Below the pieces are notes generated by a model, which was not told the DNA's origin, searched no databases, and saw only the letters and a list, made by a program, of their open reading frames with translations. A DNA stretch of 64,000 bases, taken from Acidobacteriota bacterium. GTDB lineage: Bacteria; Acidobacteriota; Aminicenantia; Aminicenantales; Saccharicenantaceae. How positions within the stretch are numbered: the first letter of the stretch is position 1; each line of letters opens with the position of its first letter. Position numbers and translations under genes: made by a program. This document shows positions 52,301 through 64,000 of this stretch, one piece after another. Location: contig JAKLEN010000002.1 of assembly GCA_022711665.1 (NCBI GenBank), positions 62,001 through 126,000 on the forward strand, in the 5' to 3' direction.

Positions 52301-52867
52301 GTAGCGGCTCGATTCGGCGGTGGCCCGGACGGCGTAGGCCTCGCCGCTCTGGGTGACGAGGGCCCGGAGGCCGCGGGCCTCGATGGTGACGCCCTGGCCC
52401 TCGTAGACGAACACGCCGTCCTCGACGACGCCGCGCGAGACGATGAACGGCAGCTCCAGCAGGGACAGCGGCGGCCGGGCCTTGCGGCGGGGCGTCCCGG
52501 CCGCGGCCGGTGACGGGCGGACGCGGATCTCCGGCGACTGGATGACGACGGACAGGATGCGGCGGTTCCGCAGGAGCGAGAGGTAGGGGATCTCGATCCG
52601 GATCCGGCGGGCCCGCAGGAGCGGCGCCGGACCGAGGGAGCGGAAGTTCTCGATGACCAGGGCCGGAGGGAAGTAGGATACGCGGAGACGGTCGTAGGCG
52701 AACTTCTTGTGGACCTGGCTGCCGATCTCCCGGACCAGGGCGTTCTTGGCGACGATGACGCTCGTCGCCAGGACGGCCAGGACGAGGAGGAACACGGCCG
52801 CCCGGCGGATCCGCCGGGCGAGCGTCCGGGCCCGCTCGCCCAGCCGGAGGATGGCCTGGATCCTCAC
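49370..52867 (-). CDS. tamB: TamB/DUF490 family translocation and assembly protein
   Basis: The 1165-residue protein has a single N-terminal transmembrane helix ([19 protein letters not shown]), then a long repetitive beta-strand body typical of AsmA/TamB bridge proteins. It has the C-terminal DUF490 domain (about 900-1165: [27 protein letters not shown]-like [29 protein letters not shown]). Such proteins span the periplasm and move lipids or help barrel insertion. GTG 52867 overlaps the transaldolase stop by 4 bp (GTGA). Its position directly before the BamA/TamA gene fits a Tam pair. Confidence 0.9.
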   Translation of the reverse strand: MRIQAILRLGERARTLARRIRRAAVFLLVLAVLATSVIVAKNALVREIGSQVHKKFAYDRLRVSYFPPALVIENFRSLGPAPLLRARRIRIEIPYLSLLRNRRILSVVIQSPEIRVRPSPAAAGTPRRKARPPLSLLELPFIVSRGVVEDGVFVYEGQGVTIEARGLRALVTQSGEAYAVRATAESSRYTKPQHGPIPLGALTVILNGRGEDATVSRLSFEGPGLSVTATGRVRTILDPAFEMDARFDVGADILDDLLRMPFGWGGRINGEARVERRDRRLAITTSVASDTLAVNEVPMGRIRGRFELAPETGGRLELGLSKPDRPAESLILTFAGGRVEGRAAPMIVDPVFRDISIPWPVRSAAWGTFTLAHKQLSVEAEFRDDALERRNGIYAFRGAVKVGVDFPGHIVTVETPGLESDFGRLEATARIDLKGDLDARIRGPIADVRETREFVQAMLDQTFGFGEVRGRGYADAHLTGRSASPALDLRATLAPGGFGLFDAASVEAGLTFAGNVFEGRFDIDDPELMGQVEVRAAAGDLAVDVGKSEGELARILPALEIPVSLSGRVAGDFRMTWKNGGDQEFEGTFTSPEVKFFGQTGSNVSGRLAWKAGRLSFPELAMDFDGGRLEGRFLIAPSAGDFDFDLRGEELDFSRIVPSASGQLSLSLAGRGVFGRDRLSGLFDVKDMLLAPIDRTEARGELAVGVAGGRISLGLKGGLVPGDNPFDGVFEFPVSGEPWSGTVTGRVTDLDLVVPWDGAQGRIDYAARIVSTPAGAGLAVSLDVDAPVMPLPGFPYAVTSFVSPMAYADGVLTIKSFAGRLGGGTLTGSGTVGLGQEGIAAMDLRLEGKDMVLSPMERMRAQVDGSLRLLKGPRRFVTEGELLFNRLTWRREIYEGFSFSSQTPAETPGPSFFDGMTLNIRLRGDENAAIENSLGRFGARFNLTVVGDFDEPALLGDIDLLNGDFYFQDRSFRVIHGRLGFADPVNAEPFLDFRGETYVKDYRVTLNMSGPVSRLKPEFSSSPPLPPEEILSLLALGDSFRRMYYSYSGDRSTALNTASLLTYQIADLAKRRTGGLFSLDRFRIDPYVPESGPGGIGARITVGKKISNNLLVLYSTILANSSVRSMIDESPIFRMEWDISRRFSLVGGRDDRGRLGFDVKFRRRF

Positions 52868-53508
52868 TTCTTGACTTTTCTCCAGTCGGCCAGGAAGCGC
52901 TCGACGCCGATGTCGGTCAGGGGATGGCGGACGAGCTTCTCCATGACCCCGAAGGGGACGGTGGCGATGTCGGCGCCCAGCCGGGCCGCCTCGATGACGT
53001 GGCGGGGGTGGCGGACGCTGGCCACGATGACCTCGGTCTTGATGTCGTAGTTGTCGAAGATCTGGACGATCTCGTCGATCAGGGCCATGCCGTCCTCGGA
53101 GACGTCGTCGAGGCGGCCGATGAACGGGCTGACGAAGCGGGCCCCGGCCTTGGCCGCGAGCAGGGCCTGGCCGGCCGAGAAGATCAGGGTCATATTGACG
53201 GCGATGCCCTCGGCGGCCAGCCGCTTGGCGGCCTTGAGCCCTTCGACGCCGACCGGGATCTTGACGGCGATGTTGGGGGCCAGCTTGGCCAGGGCCCGGG
53301 CTTCGGGCACGATCGCATCGGCCTGGAGCGAGACGCACTCGGCGCTGACCGGTCCCGGGGTCAGGGCGCAGATGGCCCGGATGTTCTCCTCGAAGCCGGC
53401 GCTCTCCTTGGAGCAGAGCGAGGGATTGGTCGTCACGCCGTCGAGAACGCCCCAGCCGGCGACCTCGCGGATCTCTTCGATGTTGGCGGAATCCAGGAAC
53501 AGTTTCAT
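52864..53508 (-). CDS. tal: Transaldolase (TalC/FSA-type small form)
   Basis: The 214-residue protein is the short class 3/4 transaldolase of the pentose phosphate pathway. It starts [13 protein letters not shown], then GVTTNPSL and [12 protein letters not shown] with the Schiff-base lysine in VKIP, and later [14 protein letters not shown]. Fructose-6-phosphate aldolase activity is an alternative within this family. It overlaps the FAH-family gene by 4 bp and tamB by 4 bp. Confidence 0.93.
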   Translation of the reverse strand: MKLFLDSANIEEIREVAGWGVLDGVTTNPSLCSKESAGFEENIRAICALTPGPVSAECVSLQADAIVPEARALAKLAPNIAVKIPVGVEGLKAAKRLAAEGIAVNMTLIFSAGQALLAAKAGARFVSPFIGRLDDVSEDGMALIDEIVQIFDNYDIKTEVIVASVRHPRHVIEAARLGADIATVPFGVMEKLVRHPLTDIGVERFLADWRKVKK

Positions 53509-54284
53509 GCGAACTCCTTGCCGCCCGGGCGGCTGAACGTGTTGGAGAGCACGCCGATGCCTTCGATCTGGACGTCGACCCGGTCGCCAGGGGCCGCGGG
53601 CCCGACCCCGGCCGGCGTGCCGGTGGCGATGATGTCGCCGGGGTTGAGGGTCATGATCCGCGAGACGTAGCGGACGAGGAAAGGAATGGAAAAGATCAGG
53701 TCGGCCGTCGTCCCGGACTGGACGAGCTTGCCGTTGAGGAAGGTCTTCAGCCGGATCGCGGCCGGGTCGAGCCCGGTCGCGACGCAGGGCCCGACCGCGG
53801 CGAACGTGTCGAAGCCCTTGGCCCGGGTGAACTGGACGTCCTTGGCCTGCAGGTCCCGGGCGGTGACGTCGTTGAAGCAGGTGTAGCCGAGGATGACGTC
53901 GTCGACGGGATCGCCGTCGCCGAGCTGGCGGGCCCGGCGGCGGATGACGACGCCGACCTCGCCTTCGTAATCGACGCGCCGCGAGGCCGGCGGCTGGACC
54001 ACGGCGTCGAGGTGGCCGGCGACGGCCGTCGGGGGCTTGAGGAAGATGAGCGGTTCCTCCGGCAGCGGGTTGCCCAGCTCCCGGGCGTGCTCGCGGTAGT
54101 TGCGGCCGATGCCGACGATCTTGGTCGGCAGGACGGGCGGCAGGACGCGCACGTCGCCGATGGGCACCGGGCTCGACGCCAGGCTGAAGTCGCCGAAGAT
54201 CGAGCCGACGACCGGGAAGAGGAACTCCTCCTTGAGGACGCCGGTGAGGACCCTGCGGCGGTAGCGGAAGCGGTAGATCTTCAA
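53505..54284 (-). CDS. Fumarylacetoacetate hydrolase family protein
   Basis: The 259-residue protein carries family motifs [24 protein letters not shown], the metal ligands in [32 protein letters not shown] and [12 protein letters not shown]-fold enzymes cleave C-C bonds in acylpyruvates or decarboxylate oxaloacetate; the substrate cannot be read from sequence. TTG 54284 is chosen because AAGGAG lies seven bases upstream; an in-frame GTG at 54311 overlaps the lipoprotein gene. Confidence 0.88.
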   Translation of the reverse strand: MKIYRFRYRRRVLTGVLKEEFLFPVVGSIFGDFSLASSPVPIGDVRVLPPVLPTKIVGIGRNYREHARELGNPLPEEPLIFLKPPTAVAGHLDAVVQPPASRRVDYEGEVGVVIRRRARQLGDGDPVDDVILGYTCFNDVTARDLQAKDVQFTRAKGFDTFAAVGPCVATGLDPAAIRLKTFLNGKLVQSGTTADLIFSIPFLVRYVSRIMTLNPGDIIATGTPAGVGPAAPGDRVDVQIEGIGVLSNTFSRPGGKEFA

Positions 54285-54300
54285 CGGCCTGCTCCTTCTC

Positions 54301-54834
54301 TCAGCATACACCCGGGGCGGCCGGCCGGTCGACCCCCGGGGCCCGGCCGGGGGCCTCGACGACCGCCGGGGCGGCGAAGTCCGAGAATCGTCCCTTGCGG
54401 TCGACCACCCGGACGGTGAAAGCGAGCTTGGCCGGGACGGCCGTTCCGGGCGGCAGATCGTAGGTGAAGGTCATGACCCCGCTCCCCTCCCCCGCCGCGC
54501 CGCGATGGGCCGCGAACTCGGCCGCCGGGATACGGCCGGCCAGGCGGGCCGTCTTCTCGACGGCCCCGGCCGTGAGCGGAACGCCGGCGGCCGGCAGGCC
54601 CTTGTCGAAGACCCAGATCTCGACGGCGGCCAGGGGGCCGACGGGCCGGCCGGAGACCGTCTTGACGGGATCGATCCAGCGCAGGACGACCGCGCCCCGG
54701 CCGGCGGCGGCGGACAGCTCCGCGACCGGCAGGGGCGCCCGGCCCGGCGGCAGGATGAGCGGGCCCTTGCGGCCGCAGGCGGGGATCACGGCCAGGCACA
54801 GCCCGGCCAGGAGCATCGCGATCCGTTTATCCAT
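54301..54834 (-). CDS. Lipoprotein with fibronectin-like domain
   Basis: The 177-residue protein has a type II signal peptide ending in VIPAC (lipid cysteine C20), followed by CGRKGPLILPPG, a start seen in small LptM-like lipoproteins. A beta-sandwich, fibronectin type III-like body then follows (VVLRWIDPVKTVSG, AFTVRVVDRKGRFSD). Function unknown. It lies between hslU (1-bp overlap) and the FAH gene and is probably exported to the outer membrane. Confidence 0.78.
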   Translation of the reverse strand: MDKRIAMLLAGLCLAVIPACGRKGPLILPPGRAPLPVAELSAAAGRGAVVLRWIDPVKTVSGRPVGPLAAVEIWVFDKGLPAAGVPLTAGAVEKTARLAGRIPAAEFAAHRGAAGEGSGVMTFTYDLPPGTAVPAKLAFTVRVVDRKGRFSDFAAPAVVEAPGRAPGVDRPAAPGVC

Positions 54835-56231
54835 CAGAGGATGAAGCGCCGCAGGTCCTGGCTGACGAGGATGTCCTTCAGGTGCTCCTGGACGTAGGTC
54901 CGGTCGATCTTGATGGCCTTCGGGGCGATGTTCGGGGCGGCGAAGGAGATGTCCTCCATCACCTTTTCGACGACCGTGTGGAGGCGGCGGGCGCCGATGT
55001 TCTCGGCGTCGGCGTTGACCTTCTCGGCGATGTCGGCGATCTCCTCGACGGCGTCCGGCGTGAACGAGACCTTGACGCCCTCCGTGCCCATGAGCGCCTC
55101 GTATTGGCGGATGAGGGCGTTCTCGGGCTCGGTCAGGATGCGGACGAAGTCGTCCTTGGTGAGGGGCGTGAGCTCGACCCGGATGGGGAAACGGCCCTGG
55201 AGCTCGGGGATGAGGTCGGAGGGCTTGGCGACGTGGAAGGCCCCGGCCCCGATGAACAGGATGTGGTCGGTCCGGACGAGGCCGAAGCGGGTGTTGACGG
55301 TCGTGCCCTCGATGATCGGCAGGAGGTCGCGCTGGACGCCCTCCCGGCTGACGTCGGGGCCGCGGCCGGACTCGCGGCCGGCGATCTTGTCGACCTCGTC
55401 GAGGAAGATGATGCCCGACTGCTCGACCCGCTCGATGGCCAGGCGCGAGACCTGGTCCATGTCCACCAGGCGCTTCTCCTCCTCCTCGAGCAGCAGCTCG
55501 CGGGCTTCCTTGACCTTGACCCGGCGGCGCTTGGTCCGGCCGCCGAGGAAGCCGGGCAGGAACTCCTGGATCTGGAAGCCGATCTCCTCGATCCCCTGGT
55601 TCGAGACGACCTCGAGGGGCGGCGTCGTCTTTTCCTTGACCTCCATCTCGACCCAGCGCTCCTCGAGGAGGCCCTGGCGGAGCTGGGCCCGGAGCTTTTC
55701 CCGCGTCTCGACCGGGGCGGGGCCGGCCTCGGCCGCCCCGTCGCCGGCGTCCTCGCGCTTCCGGGCCGGCGGCAGGAGGATGTCGAGAAGCCGCTCCTCG
55801 ACGGCGGCCCGGGCCTTGCCCTCGATGGCCGCGATCTCCTCCTGCTTGACCATGTCGACGGAGATGCGGACGAGATCGCGGATCATGGACTCGACGTCGC
55901 GGCCGACGTAGCCGACCTCGGTGAACTTGCTGGCTTCAATCTTGAGGAAGGGGGATGAGGTCAGCTTGGCCAGGCGGCGGGAGATCTCGGTCTTGCCGAC
56001 GCCGGTCGGGCCGATCATGAGGATGTTCTTGGGCGCGATCTCGTCGGCCAGGGCGGGCGGCAGCTTGCGGCGCCGGAAGCGGTTGCGCAGGGCGATGGCC
56101 ACGGCCTTCTTGGCCGCCTTCTGGCCGATGATGTACTTGTCGAGCTCGGCCACGATCTCCTGCGGCGTCAGTTCGGCGTCGGGAGGCTCGACCGGGGGCG
56201 CTTCGAGCGATTCGGGCAGGTGGATGGGCAT
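54834..56231 (-). CDS. hslU: ATP-dependent protease ATPase subunit HslU
   Basis: The 465-residue AAA+ unfoldase has [17 protein letters not shown], Walker [17 protein letters not shown], Walker [14 protein letters not shown], an I-domain between about 110 and 240, sensor residues near [12 protein letters not shown], and a C-terminus ending DLRRFIL. The last residues dock into HslV to activate it. It overlaps hslV by one base. Confidence 0.96.
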   Translation of the reverse strand: MPIHLPESLEAPPVEPPDAELTPQEIVAELDKYIIGQKAAKKAVAIALRNRFRRRKLPPALADEIAPKNILMIGPTGVGKTEISRRLAKLTSSPFLKIEASKFTEVGYVGRDVESMIRDLVRISVDMVKQEEIAAIEGKARAAVEERLLDILLPPARKREDAGDGAAEAGPAPVETREKLRAQLRQGLLEERWVEMEVKEKTTPPLEVVSNQGIEEIGFQIQEFLPGFLGGRTKRRRVKVKEARELLLEEEEKRLVDMDQVSRLAIERVEQSGIIFLDEVDKIAGRESGRGPDVSREGVQRDLLPIIEGTTVNTRFGLVRTDHILFIGAGAFHVAKPSDLIPELQGRFPIRVELTPLTKDDFVRILTEPENALIRQYEALMGTEGVKVSFTPDAVEEIADIAEKVNADAENIGARRLHTVVEKVMEDISFAAPNIAPKAIKIDRTYVQEHLKDILVSQDLRRFIL

Positions 56232-56758
56232 CAGAGCTCCTCGACCGTGATCTCGGCGTTGGTGTAGACGCAGATGTCGGCGGCGATGCGCAGGGCCTCC
56301 TCGGCGATGGCCCGGGCGTCGAGGTCCGTGTGTTTGATCAGGGCCCGGGCCGCGGCCAGGGCGTAGGAGCCGCCCGAGCCGATGGCCAGGATGCCGTCGT
56401 CGGACTCGATGACATCGCCGGTGCCCGAGATCAGAAGCGAGGAGTCCTTGGAGGCCACGATGAGCAGGGCGTCGAGCTGGCGCAGGGCCTTCTCCATGCG
56501 CCAGTCCTTGGCCAGCTCGATGGCCGCCCGGGCCAGGTTGCCGCGGTGCTCCTCGAGCTTGGTTTCGAAACGTGCGAACAGGGCGAAGGCGTCGGAGGTG
56601 GCCCCGGCGAAGCCGGCCAGGACGTCCCCTTTGCCCAAGCGACGGATCTTGGTGGCGGTCTTCTTGAGGACGGTCTGCCCCATGGTCACCTGGCCGTCGG
56701 CGGCCATGGCCGTTTTCCCCTTATGGCGGACGCAGATGACGGTCGTCGAACGGATCAT
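56231..56758 (-). CDS. hslV: ATP-dependent protease peptidase subunit HslV
   Basis: The 175-residue threonine protease is the bacterial proteasome beta homologue. After a four-residue propeptide (MIRS) the catalytic Thr begins [20 protein letters not shown]17 and K33 of the mature form are present, along with [13 protein letters not shown]. It forms a dodecamer capped by HslU. It is the first gene of a nine-gene minus-strand run. It gives an internal reference for the HslV-like island protein at 33281-34576. Confidence 0.96.
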   Translation of the reverse strand: MIRSTTVICVRHKGKTAMAADGQVTMGQTVLKKTATKIRRLGKGDVLAGFAGATSDAFALFARFETKLEEHRGNLARAAIELAKDWRMEKALRQLDALLIVASKDSSLLISGTGDVIESDDGILAIGSGGSYALAAARALIKHTDLDARAIAEEALRIAADICVYTNAEITVEEL

Positions 56759-56783
56759 CGATTCACCTTTTTGAGATGCTCCA

Positions 56784-56812
56784 ATGATATCGGATAGAAG
56801 GGGTGAAGTAAA
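56784..56812 (-). promoter_or_regulatory. Promoter of the hslV operon
   Basis: On the minus strand TTTACT (56812-56807), a 17-base spacer and TATCAT (56789-56784) precede hslV by 25 bases, with AAGGTG before the ATG. The -10 matches five of six and the -35 four of six. The rest of the 169-base gap to 56928 shows only the ribosome site of the next gene. Confidence 0.6.
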
Positions 56813-56927
56813 GGAACCGGGGCCCTCCGGCGCCGAGGAGCCGGCCTCGGGGCCGGCGGGATTGACCCGGCCCGAAGCGTTCTATTAAGATACCGCCGGG
56901 CCGAGGCCCCAAGAGAGAGGAGATGCC

Positions 56928-57884
56928 ATGGCGTCGTTAACCCTGGTGGTGATGGCCGCCGGCCTGGGCAGCCGCTACGGCGGACTGAAGCAGATCGATC
57001 CCGTCGGCCCGAGCGGCGAGGTCGTGCTCGATTACTCCGTCTACGATGCCCTGCGGGCCGGGTTCGACCGCGTCGTCTTCATCATCCGCGAGGATATCGA
57101 GACGGCCTTCCGGGAGAGGATCGGCCGGCGGATCGAGGGCGCGGCCGACACGGCCTACGTTCTCCAGTCGCTGGACCGGCTGCCGCCGGGTTTCGCCGCG
57201 CCCGCCGGGCGGACCAAGCCCTGGGGCACGGCCCAGGCCATCCTGGCCTGCCGGGACGCCGTCACGACGCCGTTCCTGGCCGTGAACGCCGACGACTATT
57301 ACGGCCGGAGCGCTTTTGAGGCGATGGCCGGCTATCTCGGCCGGGGGCCCGGCGGCCCGGACCCCGGTTACGCCATGGTCGGCTACCGGCTCGAGAACAC
57401 GCTGTCCGAGCACGGCACCGTGGCCCGGGGCGTCTGCGAGGCCACGGCCGATCTCGAGCTCGTCGGCATCCGCGAGCTGCTGAAGATCCGACGCTTCCCG
57501 GACGGCGTCAAACACACCCTGAACGGCTCCGACTGGCAGCCGCTCGACGCGGCCAGCTGGACATCCATGAACTTCTGGGGCTTCACGCCCGCGCTCTTCG
57601 CCGAGCTCGAGCGCCTCTTCCCGGAGTTCCTCCGCCGCAACGAGGCCGATATCCTCAAGGCCGAATTCCTCATCCCCGAGGTCGTCGGCCGGCTCATCCG
57701 GGAGAAGCGGGCCCGGGTCCGCGTCCTGCCGACCCGCGAGCGCTGGTTCGGCATGACCTATCCGGAAGACCGGCCCCTGTTCAAGGCGGCCATCCTGGAG
57801 CTCGTCGAGGCGGGAGCCTATCCGCGCGATCTCTGGAGCGGGCGCCCGGCCTCCCGGGTCCCCGGGGGAACCAAGACCCGATAG
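56928..57884 (+). CDS. Sugar nucleotidyltransferase-like protein
   Basis: The 318-residue protein has the N-terminal nucleotidyltransferase signature MAAGLGSRYGGLKQIDPVGP (about 9-28) and the metal-binding VNADDYYG (about 122-129). This is the GT-A-fold group of NTP-sugar pyrophosphorylases, in the variant that starts with a GSRYGGLKQ loop. It probably activates a sugar phosphate, but substrate and nucleotide are unknown. GAGAGGAG lies five bases before ATG 56928. It is 12 bases upstream of the beta-galactosidase gene, so the two are probably cotranscribed. Confidence 0.85.
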   Translation: MASLTLVVMAAGLGSRYGGLKQIDPVGPSGEVVLDYSVYDALRAGFDRVVFIIREDIETAFRERIGRRIEGAADTAYVLQSLDRLPPGFAAPAGRTKPWGTAQAILACRDAVTTPFLAVNADDYYGRSAFEAMAGYLGRGPGGPDPGYAMVGYRLENTLSEHGTVARGVCEATADLELVGIRELLKIRRFPDGVKHTLNGSDWQPLDAASWTSMNFWGFTPALFAELERLFPEFLRRNEADILKAEFLIPEVVGRLIREKRARVRVLPTRERWFGMTYPEDRPLFKAAILELVEAGAYPRDLWSGRPASRVPGGTKTR

Positions 57885-61052
<3,168 letters not shown>

Positions 61053-61108
61053 GCCCCCCCGGCCGCGGAAACCAAACGGGAGCGCCGGGCGTATTTTCTT
61101 ATGGGTTT

Positions 61109-61117
61109 TGATATAAT
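61109..61117 (+). promoter_or_regulatory. Extended -10 promoter of the kinase gene
   Basis: A perfect TATAAT (61112-61117) is preceded by TGA (61109-61111), giving an extended -10. No good -35 is present at the usual distance. The kinase ATG is 46 bases downstream. Confidence 0.65.
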
Positions 61118-61162
61118 CGGACCGGCTGTCATCCTTATATATTGGAGAGCCTGCCGCCGCCC

Positions 61163-63145
61163 ATGAAATGCCCGCGCTGCCAGAACGACAATCCCGAGGG
61201 GACCCGTTTCTGCGGCCACTGCGGCCGGGCGCTCGCCGATCCCAACGAGACCGCGGCCGCGGCGACCGCGACCTTCCAGACGCCGACGAAGGGCCTGGAG
61301 CGCGGCACGACCTTCGCCCGCCGCTTCGAGATCATCGAGGAGATCGGCCAGGGCGGCATGGGCACGGTCTACAAGGCCTACGACAGCAAGATCCGCGAGG
61401 TCGTGGCCCTCAAACTCCTCAAGCCCGAGATCGCCTCCGACCTCGAGGTCATCGAGCGCTTCCGCAACGAGATCAAGCTGGCCCGCCAGGTCGCCCACCG
61501 CCACGTCTGCCGGATGTACGACATCGGCGAGGAATGGCTGACCATCTACATCTCGATGGAGTACGTCCCCGGCGAGGACCTCAAGAGCTTCATCCGCCGC
61601 TCCGGCCACCTGACCGAGGCCAAGGCCGTTTGGCTGGCCAGGCAGATCGCCGAAGGCCTGGCCGAGGCCCACCGCCTCGGCGTCGTCCACCGCGACCTCA
61701 AGCCCCAGAACGTCATGATCGACAAGGACGGCAACGCCAAGATCATGGACTTCGGCATCGCCCGCTCCCTCCACACCAAGGGCGCCACCGGGACCGGGGT
61801 CATCATCGGCACGCCGGAATACATGGCTCCGGAGCAGGCCGAAGGCCGGGAGGTCGACCAGCGCGTCGACATCTACGCCCTCGGAGCCATCCTCTTCGAG
61901 ATGGTCACCGGCCGGGCGCCTTTCGAGGGCGCGACGCCGTTGAGCATCGTCCTCAAGCATCGCAGCGAGCCGCCGGCCGACCCCTCGACGATCAACGCCC
62001 AGATCTCGGCCGGCCTGAGCCGGATCATCCTGAAGTGCCTGGCCAAGTCGCGGGACGACCGTTACCCGTCGGCCGCCGGGGTCCTCGAGGACCTGACGGC
62101 CGTCGAGCAAGGTCTGCCGGTAACGGGCCCGGTGACGCGCCGGGCCAGTCCGGCCACGGCCAGGACCAGGCCCCTGACCGGTCGCGAGATCACCGTCAAG
62201 CTCAACCTCAAGAAGATCCTGATCGAGGCCCTCGTCGTCATCGCCCTGGTCGTCCTCGGGATCGTCATCGCCACGAATAAGCGCGGCCAGGCCGGCCCCT
62301 CCGGCCGGCGCGGGCTCATCGTCTCGTCCCGGGAGAGCGGCCAGGGGCTGGCCGTCCCCGAAGCGCCCGCGGGCGGTCCGCTTCCCGGCTTTTCCTCCCA
62401 GAGCGCGGGCGCGGCCATCATGGGCTACCTGGCGCCGTTCCTGAAGGACCCGCAGAAGCTCATGAGCGAGAAGGACGCCCTGGAGTTCGAAAAGGCTTTG
62501 GGGACGATCAAGGAAAAATACCCGGAGGAAGCCGCCGCGCTGTCCCGCTGGATCGACAGCATCCGGGACAGGATCGCCGAAGGCCGGAAGCAGAAAGCGG
62601 AAGGGAACCTGGCCGCCTCGAAGCGGAGCTACGACCGGGGCGAGTCGGAGATGCGCAAGCTCCTGGCCCAGGTCAGCGAGCGAGAGCGGGCCGAGACCGC
62701 TTTCCGGGAACTCCAGGAGGCCAAGCGCAGGGCCGCCGGTCCGGCATCCTCGGGCCGGATGAACCTCCTGACCTGGATCGCCCTGGAAAAGGAAAAGGAC
62801 GCCTCGGACGCCTTCTCCAAGAACGATTTCTCGGGCGCCCGCATCCTCTGCGGCATCCTGGCCCAGGTCCACGCCCTGAGCCCCCGGATCGAGGGCGAGG
62901 ACGAGGGCCTGACGGCGCTCCGCGATCTGGCCGTCGGCAAGCGCCAGGACGCCGAAGCCGCCCGGGCCCCGGCCAAGCAGGCCTGGCTCTACGAGCGGGC
63001 CGTGTCCCAGGAAGAAAGCGCCGGCCAGATGGTCCGCGACGGCCTCGTCCCCCAGGCGGCCGAACAATACATCCTGGCCGCGTTCCTCTACGAGAAGGCC
63101 AAGGAAGTCGCCGTCGAGAGCGCCCAGGCCGGACCGCGGGGATGA
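61163..63145 (+). CDS. Membrane Ser/Thr protein kinase with N-terminal zinc ribbon
   Basis: The 660-residue protein has a zinc ribbon CPRCQ ... FCGHCG (3-24) and a Hanks-type kinase domain (about 50-320). The kinase has GQGGMGTVYKAYD, K84 in VALKLL, D178 in HRDLKPQN, D196 in DFG and the APE-type GTPEYMAPEQ. A transmembrane helix (about 355-373) follows, then a ~285-residue extracytoplasmic part with helical, possibly TPR-like repeats. All catalytic residues are present. ATG 61163 is preferred over TTG 61142. The stop overlaps the phosphatase start by 4 bp. Confidence 0.92.
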   Translation: MKCPRCQNDNPEGTRFCGHCGRALADPNETAAAATATFQTPTKGLERGTTFARRFEIIEEIGQGGMGTVYKAYDSKIREVVALKLLKPEIASDLEVIERFRNEIKLARQVAHRHVCRMYDIGEEWLTIYISMEYVPGEDLKSFIRRSGHLTEAKAVWLARQIAEGLAEAHRLGVVHRDLKPQNVMIDKDGNAKIMDFGIARSLHTKGATGTGVIIGTPEYMAPEQAEGREVDQRVDIYALGAILFEMVTGRAPFEGATPLSIVLKHRSEPPADPSTINAQISAGLSRIILKCLAKSRDDRYPSAAGVLEDLTAVEQGLPVTGPVTRRASPATARTRPLTGREITVKLNLKKILIEALVVIALVVLGIVIATNKRGQAGPSGRRGLIVSSRESGQGLAVPEAPAGGPLPGFSSQSAGAAIMGYLAPFLKDPQKLMSEKDALEFEKALGTIKEKYPEEAAALSRWIDSIRDRIAEGRKQKAEGNLAASKRSYDRGESEMRKLLAQVSERERAETAFRELQEAKRRAAGPASSGRMNLLTWIALEKEKDASDAFSKNDFSGARILCGILAQVHALSPRIEGEDEGLTALRDLAVGKRQDAEAARAPAKQAWLYERAVSQEESAGQMVRDGLVPQAAEQYILAAFLYEKAKEVAVESAQAGPRG

Positions 63146-63591
63146 CGGCCGAAGCCAAGACGGCCAGGGCGGCGAAGCGGCTGCTCTTCGTCTGCTACGG
63201 CAACATCTGCCGCAGCCCGATGGCCGAGGGGATCGCCCGGCGGCGGCTCGGGGCGGCCGTCGAGGTGGCCAGCGCCGGCATCGGCGCGACCGGCGGGCCG
63301 GCCTCCGAAGAGGCCGTGCTGGTCATGAAGCACGTCTACAAGACCGACATCTCGTCCCACGTGGCCCGCCCGGTCGGCGCCTACGACCTCGGGACCTTCG
63401 ATTACATCGTCGCCCTGGACCCGTCCATCTACCACCAGCTCCGCGATTACTGGCAGGTGCCGGAGGAGGTCCTCTACGGCTGGGACATCGAGGACCCGCT
63501 CGGCTCGGGCTACCAGGCCTACAGGGAAGCGGCGCTCGCGATCGAGCGGCGGCTGGGGCAGTTCCTGGCCGCGGTCGGCCTCGAGCCCTGA
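63142..63591 (+). CDS. Low-molecular-weight protein-tyrosine phosphatase
   Basis: The 149-residue protein has the P-loop VCYGNICRSP with nucleophile C18 and R24, and the general-acid D118 in EDPLG (family: DP). The arsenate-reductase-like fold is complete. It is translationally coupled to the Ser/Thr kinase (4-bp overlap), suggesting a shared signalling function although it should act on phosphotyrosine; a role in arsenate or polysaccharide pathways is less likely from context. Confidence 0.9.
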   Translation: MTAEAKTARAAKRLLFVCYGNICRSPMAEGIARRRLGAAVEVASAGIGATGGPASEEAVLVMKHVYKTDISSHVARPVGAYDLGTFDYIVALDPSIYHQLRDYWQVPEEVLYGWDIEDPLGSGYQAYREAALAIERRLGQFLAAVGLEP

Positions 63592-63604
63592 GGCCCGTTC
63601 CGCC

Positions 63605-64000
63605 TCAACGGTCCATCATCGCCCCGAGGGGGCGCAGGGCCGGCACGTTGTCGAAGACGATTCTCGCCGCCGTCAGCGACGGCACGGCCACGATCATTCC
63701 GGTCAGGCCCCACAGCCAGCCTCCGAAGAACAGGGAAAAGAGCACCAGCAGCGGCGACAGGCTGATCTCCTTGGCCATCAGCCGCCGTTCCAGGAGCCGG
63801 CTGACGGCGACGTGGATCCCCGCGAGCAGGACCAGGACGGCCAGGACCTTGATCGTCAGGCCGCCCTCGAGGAAAACGGCCAGCAGCGTCGGCGCGGCGA
63901 CCGAGGCCGCCGGGCCGAGGGCGGGGATGTAGTTGAACAACACGGCCAGCACCCCGAAGAGCACCGCGAAGCGCACGCCCAGGACGGCCAGGACGGCCGC
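63605..64000 (-). CDS. AI-2E family transporter (partial, N-terminus outside window)
   Basis: These are the last ~131 residues of a multi-pass membrane protein. LFNYIPALGPAASVAAPTLLAVFLEGG and the later LSLFFGGWLWGLTGMIVAVPSLTAARIVFDN-type region match the conserved C-terminal part of the AI-2E/PerM (UPF0118) family. The frame runs off the window edge at 64000. It is convergent with the phosphatase gene. Substrate unknown; the family includes Na+(Li+)/H+ antiporters and the AI-2 exporter. Confidence 0.85.
   Translation of the reverse strand, partial: AAVLAVLGVRFAVLFGVLAVLFNYIPALGPAASVAAPTLLAVFLEGGLTIKVLAVLVLLAGIHVAVSRLLERRLMAKEISLSPLLVLFSLFFGGWLWGLTGMIVAVPSLTAARIVFDNVPALRPLGAMMDR

Overview
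The window comes from a GC-rich, Gram-negative-type (diderm) bacterium. It carries a BamA-type outer-membrane assembly protein, a TamB-like inner-membrane protein, an OMPP1/FadL-type porin, type IV pilus alignment and secretin genes, and lipoproteins. Gene style (many ATGA/GTGA overlaps, pilMNOPQ next to coaD, a zinc-ribbon Ser/Thr kinase, secreted enzymes) would fit Acidobacteriota or Aminicenantota, but that assignment is inference only. Almost all host genes are very GC-rich, with C/G third positions. The stretch from about 27.7 to 36.4 kb is visibly AT-richer and foreign.

Layout. 1-3.5 kb: end of tsaB, then a leuC-leuD-leuB type operon behind a clear sigma70-like promoter. 3.5-6.2 kb: an ECF sigma factor with a membrane protein and two exported proteins that share a C-terminal module. 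6.3-13.9 kb: RRM protein, sppA, a UvrD-type helicase fused to a nuclease, an FtsB-like protein, a phosphohexomutase, and an exported isoaspartyl methyltransferase. 14.0-20.4 kb: coaD, pilMNOPQ and a lipoprotein, closed by a strong terminator. 20.4-27.4 kb (minus strand): a ydcH-asd/usg-yicC-gmk-coaBC-udg-priA chain; its PriA has lost the helicase motifs.

27.58-34.92 kb: tRNA-Phe followed by a 7.2-kb element bounded by a 55-bp direct repeat of the tRNA 3' end. It holds a gene remnant, a DUF4041/T5orf172 protein, unknown proteins, a TcmP-like protein next to a radical-SAM-like protein with an unusual cysteine motif, a decayed integrase, and a 431-residue protein. The N-terminus of that protein aligns without gaps to the catalytic N-terminus of HslV/proteasome beta subunits, followed by a 60-residue companion. 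This is the most interesting part of the window. 34.9-37.2 kb: a transition zone with a foreign-looking outer-membrane protein and two small proteins.

37.2-45.0 kb: outer-membrane porin, clpB, an acidic protein, mutS and pgsA. 45.0-56.8 kb (minus strand): a tightly packed nine-gene run, hslV-hslU-lipoprotein-FAH hydrolase-transaldolase-tamB-bamA-surA-like-fabD, which links protein quality control to outer-membrane biogenesis. 56.9-64.0 kb: sugar nucleotidyltransferase, exported LacZ-type beta-galactosidase, a Ser/Thr kinase overlapping a low-molecular-weight tyrosine phosphatase, and the end of an AI-2E-family transporter. Several families of short GC-rich or palindromic intergenic repeats also occur. 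No CRISPR array or rRNA was seen.
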